From JACDAN01 sp036554945 (GTDB lineage: Bacteria > Actinomycetota > Thermoleophilia > Gaiellales > Gaiellaceae), in the NCBI GenBank assembly GCA_036554945.1, contig DATBMH010000077.1, positions 1 to 64,000 of the forward strand: a stretch of DNA of 64,000 nt, in the 5' to 3' direction. Under the pieces are notes generated by a model. That model had not been told where the DNA came from, made no database searches, and saw only the letters and a list, made by a program, of their open reading frames with translations. Position 1 is the stretch's first letter. Each line of letters opens with the position of its first letter. This document shows, piece by piece, positions 26,706-35,003 of this stretch. The position numbers and the translations under genes were made by a program.

Positions 26706-28070
26706 CTAGGAGCGCTCCCGCAGCGCAGGGAAGAGGATCACGTCGCGGATCGTGTCCTGGCCCGTCAGGACCATGGCGAGCCGGTCGATCCCGAGCCCGA
26801 GCCCGCCCGTGGGCGGCATCCCGTAGGCGAGCGCCTCCACGTAGTCGGGATCCCCCTGCTCGCCGCCGGCTTCCTGCGCCTGCTGCGCAAACCGCTCAGC
26901 CTGGTCGTCGGAGTCGTTGATCTCGCTGAAGGCGTTCCCGAGCTCCATCCCGCCGACGAAGTACTCGAAGCGCTCGACGATCGTCGGGTCGTCATCGGTC
27001 GCCCGCGCGAACGGCGACAGCTCGACCGGGTAGTCGTAGAGGATCGTCGGCTCGATCAGCGACGGCTCCACGAACGAGCTCAGGGCATGGTCGGCGAGCT
27101 GCGCCCAGCTCTTGTCCGCCTTGGTGTCGACGTCCCGCTCCTCGAGCCTGGAGCGGAGCTCGCCGGCGTCCCGTGTCCAGAGCCCCTCCGCCTCGAGGGC
27201 GTCGACGAGCTTGACGCGCTTCCACGGCGCGGCGAGGTCGACCTCGTGGCCGCGAAAGGTCATCGTCGTCGTGCCGAGCACGTCCTGCGCGACGGCCGGG
27301 ACGAGCTGCTCGATCCGCTCCATCGTGTCGCGGTAGTCGGCGTACGCCTCGTACCACTCGAGCATCGTGAACTCGGGGTTGTGCTTGTACGAGACGCTCT
27401 CGTTCCGGAAGTCCTTCGAGATCTCGTAGACCCTGTCGAGGCCGCCGACGATCAGGCGCTTGAGGTAGAGCTCGTCGGCGATCCGGAGGAAGTAGTCCTG
27501 GTCGAGGTGGTTGTAGTGGGTGACGAAGGGCTCGGCAAAGCCGCCGCCGTAGCGCGGCTGCAGGACAGGTGTCTCGACCTCGATGAAGCCGGCCTCGTCC
27601 AGGCGGCGGCGGATCGAGGCGACCATGCGCGAGCGGATCTCCGTGAAGCGCCGCGACTCCTCGTTTACGAGCAGGTCGAGGTAGCGCTGCCGGTAGCGCG
27701 TCTCCGTGTCCTGGACGCCGTGGAAGGTGTCGGGCAGCGGGCGCTTGATCTTCGCGAGCAAGGTCAGCTCGTCGACCGCCAGCGACGGCTCGCCCCGGCG
27801 GGTCTTTGCAGGGCGCCCTTCGGCGCCGACGATGTCGCCGAGGTCGAGGTCGATTTCGCCCGTCCGCTCCTGCGGGCACAGCAGCTGGATCCGCCCTGAC
27901 CGGTCGACGAGATCGAGGAAGACGAGCTTCCCCATGTCCCGCCTGGCCATGACCCGGCCGGCGATGCGCCTCGTCTCGTCCGCCTCCTGCCCCGCCTCCA
28001 ACGGCTCCGCCTCGGCGCGCACGGACGCGATCTCGACGCGGTTCGGGAACCGCTTGGGCAGCGTGCTCAT
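26706..28070 (-). CDS. lysS: Lysyl-tRNA synthetase, class II
   Basis: The 454-residue enzyme charges tRNA-Lys. It has an OB-fold anticodon-binding domain (about 35-140) with GRVMARRDMGKLVF, then the class II catalytic core with motif 2 (DFRNES, near 225) and motif 3 (GLGLGIDRLAM, near 425-435). It is somewhat shorter than the usual 490-510 residues, mainly at the N-terminus. ATG at 28070 matches the start of the family. A Clp-N protein gene ends 11 bases upstream. Confidence 0.96.
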   Translation of the reverse strand: MSTLPKRFPNRVEIASVRAEAEPLEAGQEADETRRIAGRVMARRDMGKLVFLDLVDRSGRIQLLCPQERTGEIDLDLGDIVGAEGRPAKTRRGEPSLAVDELTLLAKIKRPLPDTFHGVQDTETRYRQRYLDLLVNEESRRFTEIRSRMVASIRRRLDEAGFIEVETPVLQPRYGGGFAEPFVTHYNHLDQDYFLRIADELYLKRLIVGGLDRVYEISKDFRNESVSYKHNPEFTMLEWYEAYADYRDTMERIEQLVPAVAQDVLGTTTMTFRGHEVDLAAPWKRVKLVDALEAEGLWTRDAGELRSRLEERDVDTKADKSWAQLADHALSSFVEPSLIEPTILYDYPVELSPFARATDDDPTIVERFEYFVGGMELGNAFSEINDSDDQAERFAQQAQEAGGEQGDPDYVEALAYGMPPTGGLGLGIDRLAMVLTGQDTIRDVILFPALRERS

Positions 28071-28081
28071 GGCGCGCGAGT

Positions 28082-28660
28082 CTAAGTGCCCCAGATCAGC
28101 CAGCCGAGGAACAGCCCGACGACGAACGAGCCGGCGCCGATCGCGACTGCCGTCGTCGGAACCCGCTCGATCGGGCTGGCGGCGGGCTCCGGGTGCGGCA
28201 GCCCGGACGGGACGTACGGCGGTGCGTCGACGCCGAGCTGGCGGAACGCGGAGACCCACACCTCGTCGGCCGGCGCGCCCAGAGCCTCCATCGCGTGCAG
28301 CGCGGCGCCCTGGCCTTCGTGGAGCAGGGCGATGAGCAGATGCTGCGTCCCGATGGCGCGATGACCGAGCCGTTCCGCGTCCTCCTCGGCCATCAGGAAG
28401 ATCTTCTTCAGACGCGGCGTCAGCGGCAGCTGTTCCGCCGGCGGCTCCTCCTGGCCTCGTCCGATGCGGTCCGCGACCCACTCCCTCGTCGGCTCGAGCG
28501 TGACGCCGTGCGAGTGGAGGGTCCGCGCCGCGCGGCCGTCTTCCCTGAGGAGACCGAGCAGCAGGTGCTCGGTGCCGATGTAGCCATGCCAGAGCATGCG
28601 GGCCTCCTCCTGCGCGAGGACGACCACCTGCCGCGAGCTCTCGGTGAACCGCTCGAACAC
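28082..28660 (-). CDS. Stand-alone Clp N-domain protein with a C-terminal membrane anchor
   Basis: The 192-residue protein carries two Clp N-terminal repeats (GYIGTEHLLLGLL near 26-38, AIGTQHLLIALL near 102-113) closely similar to those of the ClpC encoded at 1-1839, but has no ATPase modules. A Pro-rich linker follows and one membrane helix lies at about 171-190. The GTG start at 28660 abuts the TAG stop of the upstream gene. It may act as a membrane-tethered adaptor, a decoy for ClpC adaptors or an arginine-phosphate reader; this is inference. Confidence 0.85.
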   Translation of the reverse strand: MFERFTESSRQVVVLAQEEARMLWHGYIGTEHLLLGLLREDGRAARTLHSHGVTLEPTREWVADRIGRGQEEPPAEQLPLTPRLKKIFLMAEEDAERLGHRAIGTQHLLIALLHEGQGAALHAMEALGAPADEVWVSAFRQLGVDAPPYVPSGLPHPEPAASPIERVPTTAVAIGAGSFVVGLFLGWLIWGT

Positions 28661-29002
28661 CTAGGCCGCTCCCCGCTGCTCGCGCAGCTGGCGACGGGCG
28701 GTCAGCATCGCCCGCGCGCCGCCGCCAAGCGCGACGCCGATCGACCACCAGAACCAGTTCACGACCGCGAAGAACGCGACGAGGTACCACTGCCAGTAGC
28801 GGCCGAGGAACATCTGGCAGTCGTGGCAGCCCCGTCCGTCTCGTCCGTTCGACGCCTGCGACCATTCGTACGCGAAGAACGCCGCCGCGAGCGACGCGCC
28901 CAACCAGACGAGCAGCCAGCCGCGGCGCCAGCTGGACGCGACGAGCAAGGCGACGGCAGCGCCCACGAGGAACGCGAGACCGCCGAGGTAGAGGAACGCC
29001 AC
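28661..29002 (-). CDS. Small membrane protein of unknown function
   Basis: The 113-residue protein has about three hydrophobic segments and a CHDCQMF motif in the loop before the last helix, followed by a basic tail. It is coupled to the Clp-N protein (TAG directly followed by its GTG), so the two may work together at the membrane. I recognise no family. Confidence 0.6.
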   Translation of the reverse strand: MAFLYLGGLAFLVGAAVALLVASSWRRGWLLVWLGASLAAAFFAYEWSQASNGRDGRGCHDCQMFLGRYWQWYLVAFFAVVNWFWWSIGVALGGGARAMLTARRQLREQRGAA

Positions 29003-29037
29003 GCCGTAATCCTGCCGGGGCGGGGCGACGGAGGAGC

Positions 29038-29514
29038 TTAGGCCGCTTTGATCTCCAGGATCTTGTACTTCAGCGGCTTGCCGCGAGGCGTTGCGACCTC
29101 GACGGTCTCGCCCTTCTTCTTCCCCAGGATCGCCCGGCCGACGGGCGACTCGTTCGAGAGCTTCTGCTCGAGCGGGTTCGCCTCGGCGGAGCCGACGATG
29201 TGGTACTCGACCGTCTCCTTGGCCGCGACGTCGCGCAGGCGCACCTTGGAGCCGACGCTGACGACGTCCTTGGAGATCTCCTTCTTGTCGATCACGCGGG
29301 CGGCCAGCAGGCGCTCCTCGAGCTGGGCGATCTTGTGCTCGAGCATCGCCTGCTCGTTCTTGGCGTGGTCGTACTCCGCGTTCTCACTGATGTCGCCGAA
29401 CTCGCGCGCGATGCGGATGCGGTCGGCTACCTCCCTGCGCTTCTCGGTCGAGAGGTACTGGATCTCGTCCTTCAGCTTTTTGTAACCCTCGGGAGTGAGG
29501 ATCACTTCTTTCAC
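29038..29514 (-). CDS. greA: Transcription elongation factor GreA
   Basis: The 158-residue protein has the N-terminal coiled coil with acidic tip (GDISENAEYDHAKNEQ, near 40-55) and the C-terminal FKBP-like domain with SPVGRAILGKKKGE, as in GreA. It rescues backtracked RNA polymerase by stimulating transcript cleavage. The GTG start at 29514 has an AAGGAGG ribosome-binding site at 29523-29529. A promoter and a terminator-like hairpin lie in its leader. Confidence 0.96.
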   Translation of the reverse strand: MKEVILTPEGYKKLKDEIQYLSTEKRREVADRIRIAREFGDISENAEYDHAKNEQAMLEHKIAQLEERLLAARVIDKKEISKDVVSVGSKVRLRDVAAKETVEYHIVGSAEANPLEQKLSNESPVGRAILGKKKGETVEVATPRGKPLKYKILEIKAA

Positions 29515-29534
29515 GTCAATGGCCTCCTTGACCC

Positions 29535-29564
29535 AAAAAAAGCGCCGGCCGAGCGGGCCGTCGC
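29535..29564 (-). terminator. Terminator-like attenuator hairpin in the greA leader
   Basis: On the minus strand bases 29564-29542 fold as GCG-A-CGGCC, a five-base loop, GGCCG-G-CGC: eight pairs with one A/G mismatch. Seven T residues follow (29541-29535). This is a well-formed intrinsic terminator lying after the predicted transcription start and before the greA ribosome-binding site. No minus-strand gene lies upstream for it to end, because dusB is divergent. Confidence 0.65.
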
Positions 29565-29574
29565 GAAGCGGCGC

Positions 29575-29603
29575 ATGGTAGCGACGGCGAAGGACGGCGT
29601 CAA
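29575..29603 (-). promoter_or_regulatory. Sigma-70-type promoter of greA
   Basis: TTGACG (29598-29603) and TACCAT (29575-29580) on the minus strand are separated by 17 bases. Transcription would begin near 29568, some 54 bases before the greA start and just ahead of the hairpin. Confidence 0.65.
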
Positions 29604-29631
29604 CACTTCCGAGCTACCCTTTTCCCGCTCT

Positions 29632-30690
29632 ATGCAGGTGAATCTTCGGACACCCTGGCGGATCGGCCCCGTGGAGATCCCGACACGGGTCGTGCTCGCG
29701 CCGATGGCGGGCGTGAGCGTGCAGGCATTTCGCCGCCAGGGACGCCGCTACGGCGCCGGGCTCGTCTGCTCCGAGATGGTCAGCTGCGCCGGGCTCGAGC
29801 ACCGCAACGAGCGCACCCTCGGCTACCTGCGGATCGCCTCCGACGAGCATCCGCTCGCGATCCAGATCTTCGGCGGCGATCCGGCGACGATGGCCGAGGC
29901 CGCGCGGATGGTGGAGGCCGCCGGCGCGGACATCGTCGACATCAACTTCGGCTGCCCGGTGAAGAAGGTCACGAAGACGGGCGCCGGCGCCACATGCCTT
30001 GCGGAGCCGGAGCGCGCTGCGGCGATCGTGCGAGCGGTCGCGGACGCCGTCTCCGTCCCGGTGTCGGTGAAGATGCGCCGCGGGCTCGAGAACGGCTCCC
30101 GCGCGTGCCTCGACCTCGGGCCGCGGCTCGTTGACGCCGGCGCCGCGACGCTCACGCTCCATCCGAGATCGGCGAAGCAGATGTACACGGGCCAGGCCGA
30201 CCACTCGCTGACGGCCGAGCTCGTCGAGCTGGTCGACGTTCCCGTGATCGCGTCCGGCGACGTGACCTCCAGAGCCCGGGCGCAGGCTGTCCTGGCCACG
30301 ACCGGCGTGGCGGCGGTGATGGTCGGGCGCGCCGCGCAGGGGAACCCGTGGGCGATCCGCGAGATCGTCGGCGACTCGGACGACGAGCCGGCCCGCGAGG
30401 AGGTCGTCGCCGAGCTCGTCCTCTTCATGCGCGAGACGGTCCGGGAGCTGGGCGAGCGCAAGGCAACGGGCTTCCTGAAGAAGTTCTACGGCTGGTACCT
30501 CGGCCGCGGGCGCTTCCCTCGGCCCTTCAAGCAGGAGCTCGTCGAGCTGGAGACGCTCGAGCAGGTGGAGGAACGGCTCTTCGCCGCCGCCCCCGGCGCC
30601 CAGTTCGTGCTCGCGCGCCTCGAGCAGGAGCACCCGCGGCTGGACGAGGTCGAGCTCGACCTGCCCATCTCGATTTACGGCGGCGGCTAG
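29632..30690 (+). CDS. dusB: tRNA-dihydrouridine synthase
   Basis: The 352-residue flavoprotein reduces uridines in tRNA. It has the N-terminal APMAGVS motif (about 24-30), DINFGCPVKKVTKTGAGA with the catalytic Cys (about 103-120), VKMRRG, and TLHPRSAKQMYTG with the active-site His region. The last about 100 residues form the helical C-terminal domain. ATG at 29632 gives a normal DusB N-terminus. A repeat element starts shortly after its stop codon. Confidence 0.95.
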   Translation: MQVNLRTPWRIGPVEIPTRVVLAPMAGVSVQAFRRQGRRYGAGLVCSEMVSCAGLEHRNERTLGYLRIASDEHPLAIQIFGGDPATMAEAARMVEAAGADIVDINFGCPVKKVTKTGAGATCLAEPERAAAIVRAVADAVSVPVSVKMRRGLENGSRACLDLGPRLVDAGAATLTLHPRSAKQMYTGQADHSLTAELVELVDVPVIASGDVTSRARAQAVLATTGVAAVMVGRAAQGNPWAIREIVGDSDDEPAREEVVAELVLFMRETVRELGERKATGFLKKFYGWYLGRGRFPRPFKQELVELETLEQVEERLFAAAPGAQFVLARLEQEHPRLDEVELDLPISIYGGG

Positions 30691-30694
30691 CACT

Positions 30695-30789
30695 CTGGGG
30701 TCAGACCCCGAGGGTCCGAGCGCAGAACCAGCGGGTACGGCGCGCCGCTCGGGGTCAGAGCCCTTGAGTCGTCGGGACTGAGATCCGGC
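30695..30789. repeat. Intergenic repeat with paired GGGGTCAGA(C/G)CC(C) motifs (copy 1)
   Basis: The element holds GGGGTCAGACCCC at 30697-30709 and GGGGTCAGAGCCC at 30751-30763, followed by CTTGAGTCGTCGGGACT. A related copy with the same order lies at 35853-35955. It fills the gap between dusB and the next membrane protein gene. Confidence 0.75.
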
Positions 30790-30852
30790 GGGATTCGAGA
30801 GAGGCCGCGCGGGGAAAGAGCCGTGTCGTCGCACGAGAAAGGGGTGCACGAG

Positions 30853-31476
30853 ATGGCTACGACAGAGACGAGGGACACGCGCGTCGAGGAGAAGGTCGAC
30901 GGCGCCAGACCGGTCGAGAAGCGGACGGACCCGCACGCAGGGATCGAGGCGGCCCACGAGCGCTTCGGCGGCGTCGACGTCCCGGCCAGCCTGGTCGGGA
31001 TGCTCACCGCGCTCTCGACGGTGATCATCCTGGCAGGGCTCGCAGGCGCCGCCTTCGGGGTGGTCGGCTACCAGACCGGGCTCGAGGCGGACGCCGAGGA
31101 TCTCTCCCTCGGCAGCCTGATCGGCGGCATCGCGATCCTCTTCGCCGCCTACGTCATCGGCGGCTGGGCCGCGGGCCGGATGGCGCGCTACGACGGCGCC
31201 CGCAACGGCTTCGCCGCCGGCATCTGGACGCTGATCTTCGCGGCGATCCTCGCCGGGCTCGGCGCCTGGGCCGGCGCGGAGTACGACGTGTTCGAGAACG
31301 TCGACCTGCCGCAGTGGTTCGACGAGGACGCGTTGAACGCGACGGCGATCATCAGCGGCGTCGCCGCGGTCGCGGCGATGTTCGTCGGCGGCATGGTCGG
31401 AGGGTTCTGGGGCGAGCGCTACCACCGGCGCGCCGACCGGACGATCGCCGACCTGCGCTTCCGCTCGGAGAGTTAG
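30853..31476 (+). CDS. Four-helix membrane protein of unknown function
   Basis: The 207-residue protein has a charged N-terminus (about 50 residues rich in Glu, Arg and Thr), then four predicted membrane helices containing several Gly-rich motifs (GGWAAGRMARYDGARNG) and a short charged tail. It resembles the small YrzE/TIGR04086-like membrane proteins of actinobacteria, but this is weak. ATG at 30853 is preferred to a GTG at 30823 because a GGGG-type ribosome-binding site precedes it. Confidence 0.7.
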   Translation: MATTETRDTRVEEKVDGARPVEKRTDPHAGIEAAHERFGGVDVPASLVGMLTALSTVIILAGLAGAAFGVVGYQTGLEADAEDLSLGSLIGGIAILFAAYVIGGWAAGRMARYDGARNGFAAGIWTLIFAAILAGLGAWAGAEYDVFENVDLPQWFDEDALNATAIISGVAAVAAMFVGGMVGGFWGERYHRRADRTIADLRFRSES

Positions 31477-32222
31477 GAGTTCCGCTCCCAGAGGATCCGC
31501 AGACCCTCGAGAGTCAGGAAGGGGTCGATCTTCTCGATCGTCCTCGCGTGGGGCACGATCAGGTCGGCGAGGCCGCCGGTCGCGATCGCTGGCGCGTCGG
31601 CGCCGAGCTCGGCGCGGATCCGGGTGACGATCTCGTCCACCTGGCCCGCGAAGCCGTAGACCAGGCCGGACTGGAGCGCCGAGCCGGTCGTCTTGCCGAT
31701 CACGGTCTCGGGCGCCGAGAAATCGACGCGGAAGAGGCGGGCGGCCCGCGCGAACAGCGCGTCCATCGAGACCTCGATCCCCGGCGCCAGGACGCCGCCG
31801 ACGTACTCCCCCTCCGGCGAGACGACGTCGAAGTTGGTGGACGTGCCGAAGTCCACGACGATCGCCGGCGCGCCGTACCGCTCCAGCGCCGCCACGGAGT
31901 TGGCGATCCGGTCCGGTCCCACCTCGCGAGGGTCGTCGTACCGGATCGGGATGCCCGTCTTCGCTCCCGGGCCGACCACGAGGATCGGCGCCTTGGCCCA
32001 CTCCGCGGCGAAGTCCTGGTACGAGCGGACGAGCGGCGGCACCGTCGAGCTGAGACAGATCCCGTCGACCCGGTCGAGGTCGAGCAGGCCGGTCAGCAGG
32101 ACGCCGAGCTCGTCACCGGTCCGCTCGCGCTCGGTCGCGACGCGCCAATGCTCGCCGAGCTCGCCGTCGTCGAACAGGCCGAGAACGGTCTGGGTGTTGC
32201 CCGCGTCGACCGCCAGCAGCAA
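31473..32222 (-). CDS. coaX: Type III pantothenate kinase
   Basis: The 249-residue enzyme phosphorylates pantothenate in coenzyme A synthesis. It shows DAGNTQTVLGLF (6-17), the GPDRIANSVAA motif (about 104-114) and FGTSTNFDVV with the catalytic Asp/Thr region (about 125-134), as in CoaX. The start is TTG at 32222, nine bases after the upstream gene, in a folK-coaX operon. Confidence 0.95.
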   Translation of the reverse strand: MLLAVDAGNTQTVLGLFDDGELGEHWRVATERERTGDELGVLLTGLLDLDRVDGICLSSTVPPLVRSYQDFAAEWAKAPILVVGPGAKTGIPIRYDDPREVGPDRIANSVAALERYGAPAIVVDFGTSTNFDVVSPEGEYVGGVLAPGIEVSMDALFARAARLFRVDFSAPETVIGKTTGSALQSGLVYGFAGQVDEIVTRIRAELGADAPAIATGGLADLIVPHARTIEKIDPFLTLEGLRILWERNS

Positions 32223-32231
32223 GCGCTGCGG

Positions 32232-32600
32232 CTACTCGTCGTCGCGGAGCGGCTCGCCGAGCTTCTCCGCCAGCGCCTCGGCGGTCAGCTTCGGCTCCTC
32301 GCCCTCGCCGCGCAGCTCCTCCACCGTCACGTCGCTCGAGGTGTAGACCTCGGCGCGCGGGATCATCCGGGTCGGCCGGTTCTTGTCCCAGACCCAGACG
32401 TCCTCCATCCGCAGGTGGAAGAACGGGTAGCTCGGCTGCGGCACGTAGCGGAGGTCGAGCGTGTTGCACAGGTACGTCGCGTCCTGGGTGAGGACGCAGT
32501 ACCGGAAGAGGCCGAAGACGGCGGTGTACTCCTTCTTCAGCTGTAGCTCGAGCTCCGCCTCGAACTCGTCGAGCTCGTCGAGATGCGACATGCGGATCAT
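32232..32600 (-). CDS. DUF2469-like small protein
   Basis: The 122-residue soluble protein begins with a helical acidic region (EFEAELELQLKKEYTAVFG) like that of the actinobacterial DUF2469 family, followed by YLCNTLDL and a tail. Function is unknown. ATG at 32600 overlaps the folK stop (ATGA); a second ATG at 32591 is also possible. It sits between folK and coaX. Confidence 0.6.
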   Translation of the reverse strand: MIRMSHLDELDEFEAELELQLKKEYTAVFGLFRYCVLTQDATYLCNTLDLRYVPQPSYPFFHLRMEDVWVWDKNRPTRMIPRAEVYTSSDVTVEELRGEGEEPKLTAEALAEKLGEPLRDDE

Positions 32601-33055
32601 TGTAGATGCGTCAGGAATTCCCGGACTCGGCCCTTGCCCGGGATCTCGAGGGCCGAATCGAGCTCGTCGAGCGGCTCGAGCACGAACATGCGCTCGGTCA
32701 TGCGGGGATGCGGGATCCGGAGGCCTTCCTCGTCCACGATCCGGTCGTCGTAGAGCAGGATGTCGAGGTCGATCGTCCGCGGCCCGAACCGCGGGCCGTG
32801 CCTCGTCCGGCCGAGGTCCCGCTCCAGATCGAGCAGCACCGTGAGCAGCTCCCGGGGCTCCAGATCCGTTTGGAGCAGGGCGACCCCGTTCATGAACTTG
32901 GGCTGGTCCTCGTATCCGACGGGGTCGGTCTCACGCAGGGACGAGACGCGCCGGACCTCGATCCGAGCGTGCCTTTCGAGCCGTTCGAGGGCGAGTCGAA
33001 TCGTCGCCTCGCGGTCGCCGAGGTTCGCGCCGATTCCGATGTAGACAAGCGGCAT
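32597..33055 (-). CDS. folK: 2-amino-4-hydroxy-6-hydroxymethyldihydropteridine diphosphokinase
   Basis: The 152-residue enzyme transfers pyrophosphate in folate synthesis. It begins MPLVYIGIGANLGDRE and shows FMNGVALLQT, LERDLGRTRHGPRFGPRTIDLDIL, the HPPK signature, and PHPRMTERMFVL. It is split from folB and folP by the plus-strand subtilase gene. The start at 33055 lies back to back with that gene. Confidence 0.95.
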   Translation of the reverse strand: MPLVYIGIGANLGDREATIRLALERLERHARIEVRRVSSLRETDPVGYEDQPKFMNGVALLQTDLEPRELLTVLLDLERDLGRTRHGPRFGPRTIDLDILLYDDRIVDEEGLRIPHPRMTERMFVLEPLDELDSALEIPGKGRVREFLTHLQ

Positions 33056-33069
33056 GACCCCGCTATGGT
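33042..33069 (+). promoter_or_regulatory. Possible promoter of the subtilase gene
   Basis: TAGACA (33042-33047) and TATGGT (33064-33069) are 16 bases apart. Transcription would begin at or next to the ATG at 33077, which would make a leaderless message. The match is moderate. Confidence 0.3.
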
Positions 33070-33076
33070 TGCGTGT

Positions 33077-34699
33077 ATGCGCCGGTTCGGGGTCGTCTTG
33101 GCGTTGCTCCTCGTGGCTGCGCCGAGTCCGGCGCAGGCGGCTCCCGCTGCACGGGTGCCGAACGACCGCGACGTCGCCGAGCTCGGCCGCTACGGCAGCA
33201 CGATGCTCGGCCTTCGCGCCGACGCGCGGGCGGAGCGCCTGGTCGCCGCGAACGGCGGCACGATCGTCGCGCCGGACCTCCACATCTGGCGCCTCCCGAG
33301 CGCCTCGGCGCAGCGGCTGATCCCCAGGCTGCGCGCATCTGGCGCGCTGCGCTTCGCCGAGCCGGACCGGCCCGTCTCCCGCCAGTCGCACCTCCCGGGC
33401 ACCGACCCGCTCGCCAACCCGGCGGTCGGCTGGCACCTGTACCGGATCGGCGCGGACAAGGTGGAGCCGCCCGGGCCGGGCGTCCCGATCACGATCATCG
33501 ACTCGGGGCTCGACGTGAACCACATGGAGTTCAAGGCCCGTCCGAACACGACCGTGCTGAACGAGCAGCAGGTCGAGCTCACGAGCGACGAGTACCACGG
33601 CACGATCGTCGCCTCGACGGCGGCCGCGCCGATCGACGGCCAGGGCGCGATCGGCGTCTACCCGACGGCCGTCCTGCGCGCGTTCGACCTCTGGTTCCTC
33701 TCAGAGTCGCTCATCGTCCAGGGCATCAGCCGCGCGGTCGCGTCCGGCGCCGGCGTCATCAACCTCAGCCTCGGCGGGGACGAGCCCTCTCGGGCCATGT
33801 ACGAGGCGATCGTGAACGCCTTCGGCCGCGGCTCGATCGTCGTGGCCGCCGCCGGCAACGAGCGGCTGCGGGAGGACCCGCCGATCTACCCGGCGGGCTT
33901 CCCCCACGTGCTCACGGTCGGCGCCACGAACGTGAACGACCTGCCCTCGGAGTTCTCCAGCACGAGCCCGGCGGTCGACCTCGCGGCGCCGGGCGAGGCG
34001 ATCCCGTGGCAGCACCCGACCGACCCGGCGATCCACACCCTCGCGAACGGGACGAGCTTCTCCTCGCCGCAGGTTGCGGCGGCGACGGCCTGGGTCTGGA
34101 CGGCCCGGCCGGGGATCGAGAAGACGCAGCTCTTCGACCTGATGCGGAACTCGGCGCGCGACCTCCCGCCCGCCGGCTTCGACCGCCGCACCGGCCAGGG
34201 GATGCTGGACATCCCCAGCGCACTGACCCGCGCGCTGCCCCCGATCGACCCGATGGAGCCGAACGACGACGTCGACCACGTGAAGGCCCACGGGATCTTC
34301 CGCGCGGCCGCCCGAGCGCTGACCGCTCCGGGTCGCCGCCGCGCCGTGCTGAACGCGCGGGTGCATGCGACCGAGGACCCGGACGACGTGTACCGGTTCT
34401 GGGTCCCCGCGCGGAAGCAGGTGACCGCGCGCGTGCGGCCGACCGCCGACGTCTCCGTCGCGGCCTGGGCGTTCGGGACGCGGAGCGTCTACGAGCGCGG
34501 GCAGGCGAGACGGCGGGACCTGATCGCGGCCAGCGCGCGGCGCGGCGGCCGGACCGAGACGATCAAGGTCGACAACGAGCGCAAGCGCGGCTTCTGGGCG
34601 TACCTCGACGTCTTCCCCGCGAAGGGCGTGCGCAGCGCGCGCTACGCGCTCGAGATCACCTCTCGCGCACTGCCGTCGCGGCCGAGTACTCGACGCTGA
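33077..34699 (+). CDS. Secreted subtilisin-like serine protease (S8 family)
   Basis: The 540-residue protein has a signal peptide (MRRFGVVLALLLVAAPSPAQA), a prodomain-like stretch and a subtilase domain with the triad Asp in ITIIDSGLD, His in YHGTIVAS, the oxyanion Asn in AAAGNERL, and Ser in ANGTSFSSPQVA. The last about 130 residues form a beta-rich domain. ATG at 33077 is chosen over ATG at 33065 because it gives a compact signal peptide and the earlier ATG lies within a possible -10 box. Its 3' end overlaps folB by 44 bases. Confidence 0.93.
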   Translation: MRRFGVVLALLLVAAPSPAQAAPAARVPNDRDVAELGRYGSTMLGLRADARAERLVAANGGTIVAPDLHIWRLPSASAQRLIPRLRASGALRFAEPDRPVSRQSHLPGTDPLANPAVGWHLYRIGADKVEPPGPGVPITIIDSGLDVNHMEFKARPNTTVLNEQQVELTSDEYHGTIVASTAAAPIDGQGAIGVYPTAVLRAFDLWFLSESLIVQGISRAVASGAGVINLSLGGDEPSRAMYEAIVNAFGRGSIVVAAAGNERLREDPPIYPAGFPHVLTVGATNVNDLPSEFSSTSPAVDLAAPGEAIPWQHPTDPAIHTLANGTSFSSPQVAAATAWVWTARPGIEKTQLFDLMRNSARDLPPAGFDRRTGQGMLDIPSALTRALPPIDPMEPNDDVDHVKAHGIFRAAARALTAPGRRRAVLNARVHATEDPDDVYRFWVPARKQVTARVRPTADVSVAAWAFGTRSVYERGQARRRDLIAASARRGGRTETIKVDNERKRGFWAYLDVFPAKGVRSARYALEITSRALPSRPSTRR

Positions 34700-35003
34700 G
34701 ACCGGCCGGCGCGATGCCGGGCTTGCGCACGCGCACCGACACGCGGCTAGCCGGGAAGCGGATGGCCAGCTCGTCGGCGACCGCCGCAGCCAGCGCCTCG
34801 ATCAACCGGTACTGGCGTCCGTCCGAGAACTCGCGGACGCACGCGGCGACCGCGCGGTAGTCCACGGTCGCCTCGAGGCGGTCGTCGGCCGGCTCCTCGA
34901 GCGTGAGCGCCACGTCGTAGAAATACGTCCGCCCCGACTCCCGCTCCTCGTCGTCGACGCCGTGGCGCCCGAAGACCTCGAGGCCGACGAGCTCGACGAT
35001 CAC
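34656..35003 (-). CDS. folB: Dihydroneopterin aldolase
   Basis: The 115-residue enzyme begins MIVELVGLEVFGRHGVDDEERESG, the FolB signature, with LEATVDYRAV and a late RVRKPG motif. It makes 6-hydroxymethyldihydropterin for FolK. GTG at 35003 shares GTGA with the folP stop. Confidence 0.94.
   Translation of the reverse strand: MIVELVGLEVFGRHGVDDEERESGRTYFYDVALTLEEPADDRLEATVDYRAVAACVREFSDGRQYRLIEALAAAVADELAIRFPASRVSVRVRKPGIAPAGLSVEYSAATAVRER

Noticed and set aside
30823..30852. Ten-codon N-terminal extension of the membrane protein from a GTG at 30823
   Set aside because: The ATG at 30853 has a better ribosome-binding site, and the extension adds no recognisable feature.
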